Below are positions 15,345-27,730 of a stretch of 35,000 nt of DNA, piece by piece (positions within the stretch are counted from its first letter, which is position 1; each line of letters opens with the position of its first letter). The notes under the pieces were generated by a model. The model ran no database searches. It was not told the DNA's origin and saw only the letters and a program-made list of their open reading frames with translations. Location: assembly GCA_002005505.1 (NCBI GenBank), contig KV908339.1, forward strand, positions 912,057 to 947,056, given 5' to 3'. Made by a program: the position numbers and the translations under genes. This stretch comes from Botryococcus braunii. Lineage: Eukaryota > Chlorophyta > Trebouxiophyceae.

Positions 15345-16581
15345 CCAACAACAACAACAACAACAACAAGGGGAAAAGCCAACGAGAATAAGGGCGGGGG
15401 GAGGTTAACACAGGGGTTAGGGAGAAGGACATGGGGAACCCTATAGAATGAGAAACCTGACCACCACACATTGAAGAGAAGTTAGAAGTATACTGCCTCA
15501 TGAGAAGTCTAAAAACAAAGTACTTCTGTATGGCTTACTTCATGATGACACCCTTTTCATGCCTTTCCCCAATTTCAAAGGTTATAGTCATAACACCAGA
15601 AAGTGAAATAAAAGACTAAGACCCTTATCTCTACTCAACCAACGTATCAGTGCTAGCAGTGATTCGGGCCAAGGCATACGGGGCCATTGTAACCAACCTT
15701 GCAGGAACAAAACTTTGTAGGTCAGCTCATCCTTGAAATAAGAAGGGTAGAGGAATCCCACACAGTTGACGACATGTGTGATGCATGCATCTTGCAGAAT
15801 CTCCCTGCTCTTTGCAACGGCATCGCTGCCAATGAAGAGTCCAGGGGCCACTTCAGAGCAGTGCCTCTCGAAGTAACTGAACTTTTCCCTTCGTGCTTGC
15901 AGCTCTGTGGGGGGCCCATCTTCTCTTTGCAAAGCAGTTAGATCCAATCCCGAGATGACTGTATTCCCCATGCGTTCAGGAGTCGGTACTTCGCAAAGAA
16001 GTTGCAAGGGAAATGCATTTTGCCGAAAAGTCTTAAAAAAATAACAACCTCTGGCCCTTTCCTTGACTTTCGATCAGGGTCCCACAGCCGCCACCCAACT
16101 TTGAGATGTTGCTGCGGGCGTGCGTTGAGGGGGGGAGGGGAGCAGGGAGGAGAACAATAGCATAAGGAGCCTTGCCCTTCTCGGGTATGCTGCTACATTG
16201 CTTAAGTACTGCTACCTCCAGCCCAAAGTTACATGACAATGACATTGACAATGCAGCCCTGGGACCAACTTGCAAGTGAAGGGGACAATGGGACTCACCC
16301 CGTGCTACAACATCGTGAAGAAACCTATCCTGCCGTCCACAGACACTCAAAGCCAATCAAAGCAAGCCTGAGAACACAATACCTTTTCCATTGCTAATAC
16401 GTGTCTCCAGGATAGTGGAAGGTGAAGATCCTGACGCACTCAAACCAGCATCAAACTGAAAGGCTACGGGGTCCAAAGCCGAAGTCCAGGAAGCGGCCGA
16501 AAAAAATTTAGCCCTAAACAATGGAATATCACACTTAGAGCTTGAAACAGACGTCATTTCAGTTGAAATAGCCCTCGCCAT
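12890..16581 (-). CDS. MKP1: MKP1-like dual-specificity MAP kinase phosphatase (3' end unresolved)
   Basis: Removes phosphate from Tyr and Thr of activated MAP kinases; plant MKP1 restrains stress-activated MPKs. Six minus-strand exons join in phase: 16581-16383, 15988-15698, 15142-15087, 14054-13878, 13528-13343, 13099-12890, giving 373 codons. Residues 1-100 are a Ser-rich leader. The dual-specificity phosphatase fold follows ([41 protein letters not shown]). The probable general acid is Asp164, and the P-loop [10 protein letters not shown] carries the nucleophile Cys195 and Arg201. A gelsolin-like segment follows ([31 protein letters not shown] joined to GSRC), the architecture of plant MKP1. 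The junction at 15087 uses a GC donor; the alternative GT would add seven residues between the acid and the nucleophile. Plant MKP1 has a further Ser-rich tail, so exons left of 12890 are probably missing. The gene is head to head with the ankyrin-RING ligase. Confidence 0.88.
14134..14222. repeat. GT microsatellite
   Basis: GT dinucleotides with TA and CG interruptions, in the MKP1-like intron between exons 15087 and 14054, immediately upstream of nothing coding on the plus strand and followed by a G-rich stretch at 14268-14295. Confidence 0.96.
15249..15370. repeat. CA microsatellite followed by AAC trinucleotides
   Basis: CA dinucleotides with two CTGA breaks to about 15342, then eight AAC units to 15369. 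It lies in the MKP1-like intron between exons 15698 and 15142 and follows C runs at 15198 and 15240. Confidence 0.96.
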
Positions 16582-17099
16582 GGCATGATGGCTAACGCGT
16601 GGACTTGGCCTCAATCTGCAACCAAGGTGTCAGGAAGTCCCGAGGGGGACTCACAACTGGTGAATGCAAACATCCACCATTCTTCCTAGAAGGCATCAGA
16701 CCCGTTTGTATCACAGGCTATTCAATGCGTCTGATGAGGTACGAGGTGAGCTGTTTGTGAACAACCTGGAGTACCAGGTGGCCATCTGTACCTGCATATT
16801 TGAACTCAGTCCCGGCCGGCACGGACTACCCGGCCGGACGGAGCGGGTCCGTCGGTCTCGAATCCAAGGATACACACTTTTCGCCCATAGTCCGCTTATG
16901 CCAAAATGAAGTTTGCAGGCGAAAGGTTCCGGCCCGAAACCGTTTCGTCGAAACGTTCGGGGTTTCACGCGGCGGCGCCTGAGTGGACACGTTTTCTTTG
17001 ATTCGATTCGCTCCCAGGATACAAGGACCTCCGAAACGGAGCGACGCAGACACGCAGACGCTAGCAACATGTATTACCTTTAAACTGGGGCTTTGAAGC
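16582..17099. promoter_or_regulatory. Divergent promoter between MKP1-like and ankyrin-RING genes
   Basis: The 518 bp between the two start codons must carry both promoters and both 5' leaders. The right half is GC-rich and contains paired CCGGCCGG-like boxes near 16813 and 16832 and a palindrome CGTTTCGTCGAAACG at 16941-16955. No clear TATA box is placed at the expected distance from either start. Specific factors cannot be named from this. Confidence 0.55.
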
Positions 17100-18953
17100 A
17101 TGGGCAACACAATAACGTTGCTAGGTCTTCCTGGTGGGGTTACCCGGGTGGTCCAGTTCCTCGAGGCTGACAAGGAAGAGGAAGCTATCCGGGTGAGATA
17201 ACTCCGTACGTTTGGATACCGACGGTCATGTTGTATGTAAAAGTGTAGTTCATCCTCAGTGGTATTCGAATTTGTCGTGTTCTCGACGGATGCCTAGCTG
17301 CTGGGGTTCGTTTTGCGCTTAAGGGTTAGAGGTCGCTATTTGAAGGGCTAGGGTCTCCTTGTTGTGATTCCACCCCTAGAATTTTTGGGTTCCTCTAAGT
17401 TCCTAGATGGGGCCTCGAGGGAGTTAATGATTTGAATACCTTCGGTCAAGCCAAGCCCTTTCGCTTGTTCGGGCTTACCCCGTTTCCATGTCTTCGCCCC
17501 TTTGCGAAAATTATGTAGTGTATTCATTCCTGACGCTCTTGCCCTGACGGATCATGGTGATTGAAACAGGACATAAGAGATTACAACCCGGTGAAGCTCC
17601 GGTACTGTCAGCCCGACGGCCAGACCTTTTTGCACCATGCAGCATGTATGGCGTTTGGGCCCCCTGCCCTATCTGATGTCCGTTATGTTTCTGATTGTCA
17701 GGGTGGATCCTTGGTATTGGAGCAGGGGAGTTTCTTATAAGGGCATAATCTGCATGCTGAAAGAGCACGCTTCAGTGCAGAAGTGTGCTTTAGGTAGATT
17801 GAGGTAATTGATATCTGCGTTTTATGCAGTCTTGAATATGAAGGCCAAACTTGCGCTTGGGCCTTGAGTTCAGTTTGACGTGGGTCGACGAGAGGGAGCT
17901 TGACTTCCCTGGGGTCCCTGTCTAGACGAGAGGGGGCACATCTTTCCACCTGGGAAGGTGCACATGTTCTGGGCAGCCTAACTGGGAAATCCCCTCTGCC
18001 AAACAGATATAAAAAGTTGTACGGAGCCCGGGCAGAGGGGACAAACGTTGGATACTGCAACTAGTTCCGTGAGCAGGATGACAGGGTAAACTCTTGTCGG
18101 TCTGGGACAAACAGGTTCCTTACAGAGAGACTTCCTTTGCAGGTCGTATCTGTCAATTCAAGTGTTGAGATTGCATCTGGCTTTGCAGGCGCTTGACAAG
18201 AGGGTGCGTTGTGTTGCAGTGGGTGGTCATGTTGCCTTCATTAAGGAGCTTCGGAAGGGGATATGGGCACTAGCAGAAGGCAGTGCAGTGAATAAAAAGG
18301 AGTGGTCCTATCTGAAGAAGGCCAGGAAGAACAAGCCCGGGAGCTCAGAAGCTCAAGGAGCCAAGGGCACAGCCAATGTCTGGGAGAAATTAGTGAATGC
18401 GCGGAACAACAAGGGGCAAACCCCGCTGATGTTAGCCTGTTCCAAAGGGTACCCCCCCGCCATCCCCGGCCGGGGCCAGCAGAACTTCAACCTGTGGCAT
18501 GAACGGAGTTGTGGGGGTGATGTTGTTGACTGACTCTGCACCCTTGTATTTGGGGTTCATCTGCTGTTGCAGCTGTCCTACTAATGCCTGAGGTGGCAGC
18601 ATTTTGAAGCATAGGAATTGCTGTATCAGGGACGGGGCCACTTGGGGGCCATATATAGTGTGGCAGGAAGTTATGGAGGTCCTCATTCCGGATTGTTGAC
18701 TGCAGGAATCATAAGGTGGTGGAACTGCTTTTACAGCTGGGGGCAGATCCCATCATGCGGGATAGCATGAATGACCGGACGCCCCTGCATTATGCTGCTT
18801 CGGGGAGTGGGTCTTTATCCTGCGTGGAGGCACTTTTGTCCGACAAAGTCACTTGTATGACCGATCAAGGACTACGGAGGCTGCGAGATTGCTGGATTGA
18901 CCAGGGTATTGAGGGCAGCCAGCATAGGTGCAGCCCCCCCCCCCCCCCCCCAA

Positions 18954-19004
<51 letters not shown>

Positions 19005-21240
19005 CGGGGCCTTTTCCCAACGGGGGGACTTTCAGTCTCCACTTGGCGAAGAGCGTGGAATGTGCACTTATGCATGCATGGTTGTGATGAAGGGCGGGAG
19101 GTAGTTGTTATCACAATAGGGAAAGAAGACCTCAGGTTCCCATTGGTCCCTGCCTTTCTTGTGAGTGTTCATGAGGATGGATTCAAATTTCCCTGTAGGA
19201 GGAGGGAGAACATCAAGTCGAGACATGGTGACGCATGGCAATGGGCTCGGTGGTGAATGAAACGCAGTTTAACAGCCCCAAGCCAGAGGCAGCAAGAGTG
19301 GCTACATTGTTCTTCAGCCTTGCATTCATGGGAACCACAGATTTGACAAACATGGTGTAGGGGTTGCAGATACATCGACTGCCCTGACAAGCAGAACATT
19401 ACGCCTCTCCATCTGGCTGCTGCAGCTGGGAATGTGCGCGTGTGCAAGGCTCTCTTGCGCGCAGGATGCCGCATCGATGTCTTTGCAGACAAGTTGTGGG
19501 TACTGCAACACAGCAGCAGCTCCCGTAGCCAGCGAAGGAGTGGGACTACCCGTGTGTACCCTTGCTGTACAGCCCTTCACGTCAGTGCTGCACGGGGGGA
19601 TTTTCGGATTGCCCGCGCCATGCTTCGAAACTACGTCAGTCCCCTTGCCCCTCCTTATTTGCTGGTCTTCAGGAAGGCTTCACCCTTCGTTAAGTATGGG
19701 GGGTTTCTGGGGAATCATCGATCAGTGATTTGTGGGAGACTCCCAGTCACTCCCACGGGGGAGGAGGGGGGGAGGGCGGCGACTGCTTGTGTTTGGGTGG
19801 AAGGGGTTAATCCCATCACCGTGAGCGTACTGCCAAGAGGCAACCACTCGACATGTCTTTTCACCAACCGATGGTCTGTTTGCAATTGGAACAGTGTTTG
19901 GTATGAGATTCCCATGGGTTCGGCAAATCTAGCTTGTGACAATGCTTGTGGTGACCTAGTTTGTCCCCACAAGATAGATCACCACATGACGCGCATGGGT
20001 GACGGTAGTCGCGCTCATCATACTGGACTTGCGCTCTGGTGTGTGCTGGGCATCGTTGCGCCCCTCTCCTATGGGGACGGGTTTCCAAGCTGTGCACGGC
20101 GCTACTCTGAGAGGTGAGATTGCGGTCTGAGGACAGCATTAAGTTCTGTCGTGGAGCTGCGCAGGTGATGTCTTCACGGGCGTTAAGTGGGAAGGACGTG
20201 CGGCTGATGAGGGATGGGGCAGGCCTGCAACCGTATCAGGTGGAAATGATGCGCGCGGATTCACGCCTTGAAGCGCTTTTGGACCCCACAGTGCCCCTAG
20301 CGCTGGCCCTGGCTTCTGACACGGCTGTCCATCGAGAAGTGAGCTCCTATCCTGCTTGTCTCCCTTTTTGTTATTTTTTTTGCCTCTTGACCTTTACCAA
20401 CACCCTTATGCAGACGCCCGTCCGTGTTCTCCCACTCTCTCCTTGACACTCCAATGGAAATGCGATGGTGGATGGTACGATACACAACACATCGGTCAGA
20501 GCACAACGCGTTGGTCTGTGCCATGGGAGTGTCTGTTTTGCCCTTGCCGTGCATGCGTATATGTCCCGTGCGGGCGTGCACGCGGTGTACGGTATAGAGT
20601 GTATGCCAAGGAACATCAGGAGAGGGACAAGGTGACATTGGAAAGCTGTACTGAGATGTTCTTGAGGCGTGGTGACATGGCTGGGGGTGTGCAGAAGCCG
20701 TGGGGCCCCATGTCTCTCAAGGTGCTCTCAGCCGCAACCCTGCAGATGACTCTGCTGCAGCAGCTTGATGGGCTGGAGCCACCGCAGTCTGAACGAATTG
20801 CGCTTGTAACAGACCGTTCCACACGGTGCAGCACATCGGGCTCATGGGGCCCATCAGTGCGGGGCTTCCTGCGGTCTCCGAAACGCACATCAAAGGACGC
20901 CTCGAACAACAGCGACAATCAGGAGGGGTCTGACGGAGAGGAGGATCCCTGCTGCTGCCCCTGCCCGTCGCCTATGCGCTTCTGCCACCACGATGGCAGA
21001 GATGGCGGACCTTGTGGTGGGGATGCTGACAAGTGCAGCTGGGCTGAAGCTGAATGTGGAGGGGAGGAGCCTGAGGGATCAACATGCAGGATTTGCTACG
21101 AGTCCCCTCCCAGTGTCAACATAAGTGTGTGTGGCCACCGGCTCTGTGTACCATGTGGCCGCCAGTTGTGTGTGTCGACAGGCTTTGGGCGGGCCCCTCG
21201 GTGTCCCTTCTGCCGGTTGGAGATCGCTGAGTTTCTTTGA
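17100..21240 (+). CDS. XBAT31: Ankyrin-repeat RING-HC E3 ubiquitin ligase, XBAT31/XB3-like
   Basis: Seven exons join in phase into 559 residues: 17100-17192, 17570-17645, 18220-18448, 18706-18927, 19370-19634, 20165-20338, 20620-21240. The start MGN gives Gly2, a potential N-myristoylation site as in XB3-type ligases, which would place it at a membrane. Ankyrin repeats run from about residue 48 to 300: TFLHHAALGGHVAFIKEL (across a junction), TPLMLACSKGNHKVVELLL, TPLHYAASG, TPLHLAAAAGNVRVCKALL, TALHVSAARGDFRIARAML. A Ser- and acid-rich linker precedes the C-terminal RING: C509, C512, C524, H526, C529, C532, C548, C551, a complete C3HC4 set. The family transfers ubiquitin from an E2 to proteins bound by the ankyrin domain. 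The order ankyrin then C-terminal RING matches XBAT31/32; exact orthology is inferred. Exon 5-6 and 6-7 boundaries are the least certain. Confidence 0.87.
18934..19002. repeat. Poly-C plus CA microsatellite
   Basis: A run of about 18 C at 18934-18951 is followed by CA dinucleotides at 18958-19002. It begins seven bases after the fourth donor of the ankyrin-RING gene, unusually close to a splice site. Confidence 0.96.
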
Positions 21241-22266
21241 TTGGGGTCGCTGAGACCTCGCCCCTTCTTGTGTTGCGGCTCGCTCCGACAGGCTTGGAAC
21301 TACTATTTATTGCAAATGTTTCTTACCTGAATGAGAGGTGGCTCCTGAACTCTGCCTGAGTCCGCATTGTTGTTATGCCTTCTTTTGGGTTGTTCGTCAT
21401 CCAAGGGAGGCATTTAAAATCTATTCTTTGGCTGTCAACAGAACCCCTTGAAAGCGTTGACACTCGACTAAACCGCCTTAAGTCATGTTGATTGATGTGT
21501 GGCTGGATTTCACTGGAAAGTTGCGCGATGCAAATAGTGCCAACGGCTCCTATTAAGTCAGTCTAAAGATTTTGTTGTGCAGGCCAGTGTCCCGGTGTGG
21601 GTCTTCTTAGCACATAGGTTGAAGCATTAGGGGATTTCATTTTGGAGGATGTCATTTTTGTCGAATCACAGGAGGGGGACTCCGAAGTTGGGTTTTCATA
21701 AGCTCCTCCCAAAATGAGTGCGCGGCTAGCAAATATGAGTCATGAGTTGGGCTGGACAGTCTCTCTTAGTAGTCTGCACCATTCCTTATCTTCTGTGGCA
21801 TCTTTGAGGGATTTTGGGTTCTCAGAGGATGGCTTTATTAAATTTTTTACTTGGAGCTGTGCTTCTGCCCTGAGTGCAAAATTACAATGTGCATTGCAGG
21901 GTGTCTAGACATGCATCGAATGCTTCATTGCTCTGTTGTTGTTATCAATGGGTCGCAGATGAAGTTCCTCTGCAGCATGATTCTTGTCACCCCTTGCCTA
22001 TGAGGCTGAGATGGTTTTTGCAGGTTGACAGTCTGTATCTGCTGGGTGCCGTCAGGGGCTGCCAGTTAGAGAAATTTGTACTTCTTGTTGAAATATGTAC
22101 TTTTTCTGTATCCGTCTTCACTTAGGTGGTGCTCAGGGGATGTCCTGAGTTGGTTCGGTCGGACTTCAGTAAGTACTGGAGTGACTGGAGTAATGAGTCT
22201 ATATATCCATCGTATTGTGTGTTTTCCAACCTGGACCGTACAGAAAGCAGGATGCTCTGCCGCGTG

Positions 22267-22268
<2 letters not shown>
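21241..22268. other. 3' flank of the ankyrin-RING gene, no further gene seen
   Basis: T-rich sequence with short frames only. It probably includes the 3' untranslated region; no AATAAA or TGTAA signal can be chosen with confidence. Confidence 0.45.
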
Positions 22269-22363
<95 letters not shown>

Positions 22364-22377
22364 GGGGGGGGGGGGGG
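22269..22377. repeat. GT microsatellite ending in a G run
   Basis: About 47 uninterrupted GT units to 22362, then 14 G at 22364-22377. Confidence 0.97.
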
Positions 22378-23142
22378 ATTTGTGTTAGTGGGTGGTTGGG
22401 TGGTGTAGAACAGCTGGTACAAGGGACCCATTCTGCTGACACCATTCCTCCATGGTGTTTGGGTTTGGACCCGGACTTGAAATTTGCTTCAAGCCTTGGT
22501 CTTAACGATGCCAAGTGCAGTCTGTCGCAATTGTGAGTCCGCTGCTTGTGTATAATCCATGGTGGTTACATTGAGGACAAGGCGTCTTGTCGTAGCGTTC
22601 CCATTTTCTGCCCTGAAAAACTCCAATTTTTGAACACCTGTGGAATCAGCTTTCTTGCTGAGCATGGTACCCCAGCTAGGGAGCATGTGCGTGGTAACTG
22701 ACATGCTGAGCAACAGCCCCAGCCATCGCAATCCCTGTTACACAGGCTCACAGGTGAGCTGACTCTTCATACACACTTTTGTCAGCTCCCAACACTTGGC
22801 GTAGACCCCTGTTGTTCGCGTCAGGGTGCACTCGTCCAACCCCCCAACCCCCCTCTCTTTTTGAGCTCACGTAAGCTTCTAAGTAGACCAGGCCTTCGCC
22901 TAGCCCAAAACAGTCAAAACTTCTAGAAGCATGCATGCAGTGTGACCAAAAACTTGGATGGAAGCCCGAAGCAGGACCTAAAGCTCGCAACCACCAACCC
23001 TACCTGGGCTTGCGTTAAAGCCTCTCAGTTTCCAAGCTGCTTCTTTTTCTTCTCCGCCTCCTCCCTCCCTCCTGCTCGCCTCCTCCCTCTATTTCTTTTA
23101 CTCCTGCTCCTCCCTCTCTTCCTCCCTCCGCCGCTCTCCCCT

Positions 23143-23152
<10 letters not shown>
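22378..23152. other. No supported gene
   Basis: A minus-strand frame at 22731-22489 starts MRWLGLLLSMSVTTHML, which is mildly signal-peptide-like, but nothing around it supports a gene. The right end is pyrimidine-rich (CTCCT motifs) leading into a microsatellite. Confidence 0.4.

Positions 23153-23227
<75 letters not shown>
23153..23227. repeat. CT microsatellite ending in CG repeats
   Basis: CT dinucleotides from 23153 to about 23216, followed by alternating CG to 23227. Confidence 0.97.
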
Positions 23228-23382
23228 CTTCCCTGCAATCTCTTAGAAGACAGTTAAAAAGTTGACGTCTCTTAATGGCATACTGTTGCATGTTAGCAAT
23301 CTATGTTACCACAAGTATAAGTACAGCACGTGAGATTAATCCTGTGTGTGCACCAAACCGGGGGCAGCCGCATTTGCAAGCT

Positions 23383-23452
23383 GGACTAGTATTAGTAATA
23401 CTAGTCCTTGCGAGTGTGAAGGATACCGGTATCCTTCACACTCGCAAGGACT
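23383..23452. repeat. Overlapping palindromes, one perfect over 50 bp
   Basis: 23403-23427 and 23428-23452 are exact reverse complements, 25 bases each, meeting at ACC/GGT with no loop. An overlapping inverted repeat covers 23383-23407: arms GGACTAGTATT and AATACTAGTCC around AGT. No open frame of interest crosses it. Confidence 0.98.
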
Positions 23453-23976
23453 CCCCGAGGGAGCATATCTGGGATAATGGTTAGCAGGTGTGGTTCCTTC
23501 GGTCCTGACGTGCATAGCCGGCACATACCCCGGCCCGGGGGGGGGGGGGGGGGTGGTGAATAGAAAAACACTCGCCCATTTCTAACAGAGTGCATACACC
23601 CACGCAACACCATGGCAGGAGGTACACGTGATACGCTTCGTCCCCCAATTTGGTTTCTAAATCGACCGTTCTTACCAATCTGCAGTTCTCATGTGTGTGA
23701 TGGAGGTTGGTGTATGTAGGGGTGGGCCAACGGGCGTCGTCCTCAAACCGAAAGCATACTTTTGCTTGACATGGCCCGAGAGCGCGTGATGGCATTTTCA
23801 ACATTTCCCGTCGTCCTGTGTGGCCCATGCCTCAACCAGGTTGAGACAAACATTGAGTCGACCTGTTTCTCCATACCTAGCGGGCCACGACGTACTTCAC
23901 CCATTTTTCCAAGCAAATGGAAGGTGGAATCGAACTCCCCATAAACCCTGGGAATCCCCCCCCCCCTTTTCCCGGC

Positions 23977-24170
<194 letters not shown>

Positions 24171-24173
<3 letters not shown>

Positions 24174-25285
24174 CCCCATCCCCGCAACTGAATATCAGGC
24201 ACGTCCATGTAAAGATTCACTTTTTCCCAGCTGGGCGCATTTTCTTGATTTCTAACCCTATCTCAACGTTTTTGGTCCACTGTCCTCATGTTCACATGTG
24301 CCGCCCTTCTGTCATGAAGTTCGGCTGTTACTTTAGACTTGAAATTTTTACTCGGCTATTACTACGTATTTGTTCAGCCTCTGCTTTGTCGCGTCGCTTG
24401 CAGCAAACGGTTACCTTTAAACGGTTAAAAAGTAAAAGTGAAATATATGAGTCTCTGGCCCCCGGTGCCCGAATAGTCACGTGTCAATCTCCAAATGGCC
24501 ACGGGTGAAAAACATAGCTGGTGCAAAAATGGGTTTTAGAGAGAAAAGAACAAAGAATATTAGGAGGAGCAGAAAAGGAAATGATGGAGGGAAGAAAAAA
24601 AGTAGAAAAGAGAGGAGGGGGATTTACGAGAGAGGGTGCGGAAGGACGGAAGGGAGGATAGAATTAGGAAAAGGAAGATGGGGGCGAGGGCCCTAGGGCC
24701 TAGGCTAAACTCCCACCCCAATACTTCCGGCAGTGTGACCCCAGTTCTACGAGCTTTGCCACCGTTCCCCCGGTAGACAAGTCGAGGAATAAGAAAATCC
24801 TTGCAAACCCTGGAAGGAGGAAGTCACATGGACCCCGCACATATATGCACAACCCCCCCACCCCATCCACCACCACGCACTCACCCACCACTCCCACCCA
24901 CCCCCATACACCCACCCCACCCACCCACCCACCTCCCCCCCCCCTTCCCATCCACTCTATCCGGATATGATGAATAACGGAGCAACGGTACCTTTAAACA
25001 TTCTGCTGCGTACTCGAAGCTTTTCGCGTTTTCGGAAGCCGGCTGATTGCACAAATCTTTGTGCGGTTAGGATAGGCTTCACTCTTTAATATAAATCTTC
25101 ATCACCATAAATCAGCCTTTCCCTAAGTTCTCATGCATTTCTACGTCTGTATCTTTATGCACCAGTTATGATTACTATTTTTACGGTCCAGATTGCGTTT
25201 CACCACCATCCATCAAATCTACAGCTTGTTACACACCAGCCAGGGTTTCTGTTTGTCGTTACGCCTTGGGTTGTCTGGCGCAATC
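24171..25285. other. No supported gene; purine tract and C-rich block
   Basis: 24535-24685 is strongly purine-biased on the plus strand (GGAAG, AGGAGG). 24846-24948 is C-rich on the plus strand with repeated CCCAC units, so the minus strand carries many GGGTGGG runs. A 26-base motif found elsewhere lies at 25062-25087. No coding signal was seen. Confidence 0.55.
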
Positions 25286-25718
<433 letters not shown>

Positions 25719-27730
25719 TTTCATTATCACCTTCAATATTTGGCCCCTAGATTCCGCGTCCCTGCATGATGGATTTATGGTATGCGGTTAGAATAGGCTT
25801 CACTCTTTGCTTTTAAATCTTGTAAACGCACTGCGGGGTGGCATGCCATGTCTGCAAGTTGCATCAATCACGTGCGAGACAGCCGCGGATGGTGCGGGGC
25901 AGACTCTGCAGCGTGGCAACAATCACGTGCGGCGATGGGTGTTTATGGAGGAGGGCAGTGTCCGCAGCAATATAATCCATTTGAGCCGTCTTAGTCAAGA
26001 CGGAACAGCAGACGTCTTGTGTCTATTGACTTTGTAAACGCATAACAGATTCTGTCTCGCAGAAGGTGATAACTAGCTTAACGTAGGCCTAGACAATGTC
26101 CGTGCCCACACGCCGGGATTGTGGCCGAGCTAGGAACACGATTGTAGTTATTGTACGCTAATCAGCAGTCAGATTCTCGTGGAGGAACTCTAAACGGTAT
26201 TGCACGCGTAGGAGGAGAAGTAAAATGTCTCCGGTGAGTGCATCGCTCGACTACTTCGGACAACACAAGGCTTCGTGGGAGTTCCTTCCGAGTCCTATTG
26301 GCATACAGTTTCTTTTCGTTTTGTTCGATTGTTCGGTGGTCATGGTACCCAAGCTGTACCTGGTGCTTAGTCCGATCGTTGGACTTTACCGTCTCCTGTG
26401 AAACCTGTATGGTTATCAAGCTGTGCACTTGACCACGTAGAAAATGTCCTTTAGAATGATGCTGCTTCATGTCAGTTCCAAAGGTGGTATGGGGATGGCA
26501 AGGTGGCCCAGTAGGACAGGGAGACTGATTGAGGAAGTGGCAATTCCTCATCTAGCCTCGACCTCTCCATGTCGTGATGCCTCGGTCCCGCACTCGATTA
26601 TATATTTTTTTGTAACGTTGTTAGGAAGATACCTAATCCCTTTGTCACTGGCCACGAGTTAACGTTGCGACACCAATAGGAGCTGACTGAGGAATACGAC
26701 TGACGGGGACAAGCTTCCTCCTGGGAGATAACGTCTGTAACTGACCATTTGGTGGTGACAATCCACCAGGCGCGGATGAAGGCGGGATCAATCAAAAACA
26801 AATGTGAGGGCAACGCCAGGCTGGAGCAGGGCGTTGTACCTAGAAAAAGTTTTAAGTGTGCATGGCCCGGCACACGCGGAGACGAGATTACGTAAGCATC
26901 ACCAATACTCCCCATGGCCCCCATACCTACACGAAGGGCCTTGGCCTCCACCCAGCATAACCAAGCCCTTGAAGAAAATCACAGACAGACCAATGTGCAT
27001 ACAATTGGTTCCTGGTTGGTGGCGGGCGACCCCGTCATCCAGATAGATCCACAGCATCCCCAGCAACCTGTGGATGTACACGGAAACAGGGACGTGGTGT
27101 AGAAGTGAAGGTTTTATTACCTAACAGAAATCCCGTGTACGTGGATGCAAGTCAATAGCGTGTTTGTGTGTCTTGGCAATACCCTCTGTATGCATGCATG
27201 GGTATGTAAGTGGTCAGTCAAAGGAGCTTTTGGCAATATGTATGTACCTACTAAAGCGCAACTATCGCCATTTACTCCTGATATTAAGGTACGTATGTTC
27301 ATATGACTGATGATCACCTTGTTAACCGGATTCTGTTTGACTTGATTGATGCCAAGGTCTCCATGGTCCACTGTGATAATTGTTGAGCCAGAGCTCACAC
27401 ATCTCGTAGATGTCATGGCTGCGCAGCTGGTCCCATTTGCATTTGCAATGTCATGGCTGCTTGCTCAACTTTGGAATTTATGGTGTGTTTACCTACTTCT
27501 TGCTTGCAAGCATTGCATCTTTCTGTGCTAAAGTCAATGTCGATGTGGCCTGAAGTTGAAACACGTAGAGGTTGGTAGAGGCCTTTCAAGACAGAAGCTA
27601 CACTAGACGTATTGTTGAGGAATGTGGTTTCGGCGTAGGGCAGTAGAAAATGTAATGGGGAGCACCGATGACTTACGTACCCCTCCTTGGCATTCTTTGC
27701 TATTTTACCAGCTGGTTCTAAGCGCTAGCC
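25719..27730. other. No supported gene
   Basis: Several frames of 60-130 codons on both strands, none with a recognisable domain or consistent splice signals. A pyrimidine-rich acceptor-like TTTTACCAG at 27702-27710 lies just before the next coding region and may end a leader intron. Confidence 0.45.

Noticed and set aside
16570..16650. tRNA- or SINE-like segment (TGGCTAACGCG box and CTTGG/CCAAG stem)
   Set aside because: The anticodon loop would be far too large and no B-box-like GGTTCGA follows; it overlaps the MKP1-like start region.
18181..18219. Earlier acceptor for exon 3 of the ankyrin-RING gene (TTTGCAG at 18188)
   Set aside because: It inserts about ten residues into the first ankyrin repeat; the later acceptor gives the exact AA-x-x-GH spacing.
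22489..22731. 80-codon minus-strand frame with a hydrophobic N terminus
   Set aside because: Short, isolated and without homology that I recognise; a weak signal-peptide resemblance is not enough.
26162..26551. Minus-strand frame of 129 codons
   Set aside because: No recognisable domain and unusual His/Arg/Thr content; overlapping frames on the other strand are equally open.
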